NCBI RefSeq assembly: GCF_022179245.1
Contig: NZ_BPQM01000052.1
Location: 23,457-87,456 of the forward strand
Origin: Methylobacterium gregans
GTDB lineage: Bacteria > Pseudomonadota > Alphaproteobacteria > Rhizobiales > Beijerinckiaceae
Length of the DNA stretch: 64,000 nucleotides
Direction of reading: 5' to 3'
In this document: one piece after another, positions 63,933 through 64,000 of the stretch
How positions within the stretch are numbered: the first letter of the stretch is position 1
Layout: each line of letters begins with the position of its first letter
Notes under the pieces: model-generated
Told to the model about the DNA's origin: nothing
Seen by the model: the letters and a program-made list of their open reading frames with translations, nothing else
Database searches by the model: none
Translations under genes and position numbers: made by a program

Positions 63933-64000
63933 CTGCATCTCCCGCGGAAAGACTGCGGCGGGGCAACGATTCGGGCTTTAACCCTTCACCGCCAGTTTGA

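Overview
The window is high-GC DNA from a Methylobacterium/Methylorubrum-type alphaproteobacterium (order Hyphomicrobiales). This is inferred from gene content and order (TrcR/DUF1013, lapA-trpF-trpB, a 570-residue ribosomal protein S1, DUF4170, DUF6894, an NsrR/flavohaemoglobin pair) and from strong G/C third positions; no database search was possible. Core genes have clean Shine-Dalgarno sites and tight spacing. Accessory stretches have lower GC, wide gaps and broken genes.

Layout. (1) 1-9947: a two-gene, GTGA-coupled unit. The first is a very large protein with LprI-like, peptidoglycan-binding-like and internally duplicated segments. The second is a 1,992-residue transglutaminase-like/DUF4011/helicase/Vsr-like nuclease/DUF3320 protein resembling antiphage 'Hhe' proteins. 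(2) 9948-13240: low-GC accessory DNA with one orphan gene and an MCP lacking its first membrane helix. (3) 13532-18794: a plus-strand run with a GntA/YcgG-type protein, a class I methyltransferase, an EgtD-type methyltransferase, a DUF892 ferritin-like protein, an SDR and an alpha/beta hydrolase. It ends in a 157-bp array of hairpins. (4) 18954-33680: mainly core genes: hmp and nsrR with a twin operator, xseA, a GNAT enzyme, DUF4170, prs, a class II aldolase, trcR, rpsA, sppA, ihfB, lapA, trpF, trpB. (5) 33779-33855: tRNA-Met(CAT). Its 3' end is repeated as an exact 19-bp copy at 61362-61380, so 33839-61380 looks like a 27.5-kb integrated island. (6) 61381-64000: small exported proteins and a Tat-exported SGNH hydrolase.

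The island has no recognisable integrase. At its right end it carries fragments of a P4/D5-type primase and a DUF927 protein, so the mobility module appears decayed. Its cargo suggests light, stress and envelope functions: a proton-pumping rhodopsin of the D-T-G type next to its retinal-making Blh enzyme; an FAD-domain-only photolyase/cryptochrome homologue; an HWE hybrid histidine kinase; a sugar cluster (SMP-30 lactonase, GH15, FMN-dependent LLM oxidoreductase) behind a possible EcfG-type promoter; a K+ channel; RlpA, an L,D-transpeptidase and a TonB-like protein; and SRAP and YjbR proteins. Several genes between the functional ones are decayed (amber codons, frameshifts, truncations), so the island is probably old and under mixed selection.

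The best candidates for something undescribed are the large partner gene of the helicase-nuclease (1-3972), the tRNA-Met island with rhodopsin and cryptochrome cargo, the GntA-like/two-methyltransferase run, and the inverted-repeat-bounded hairpin element at 18796-18952.
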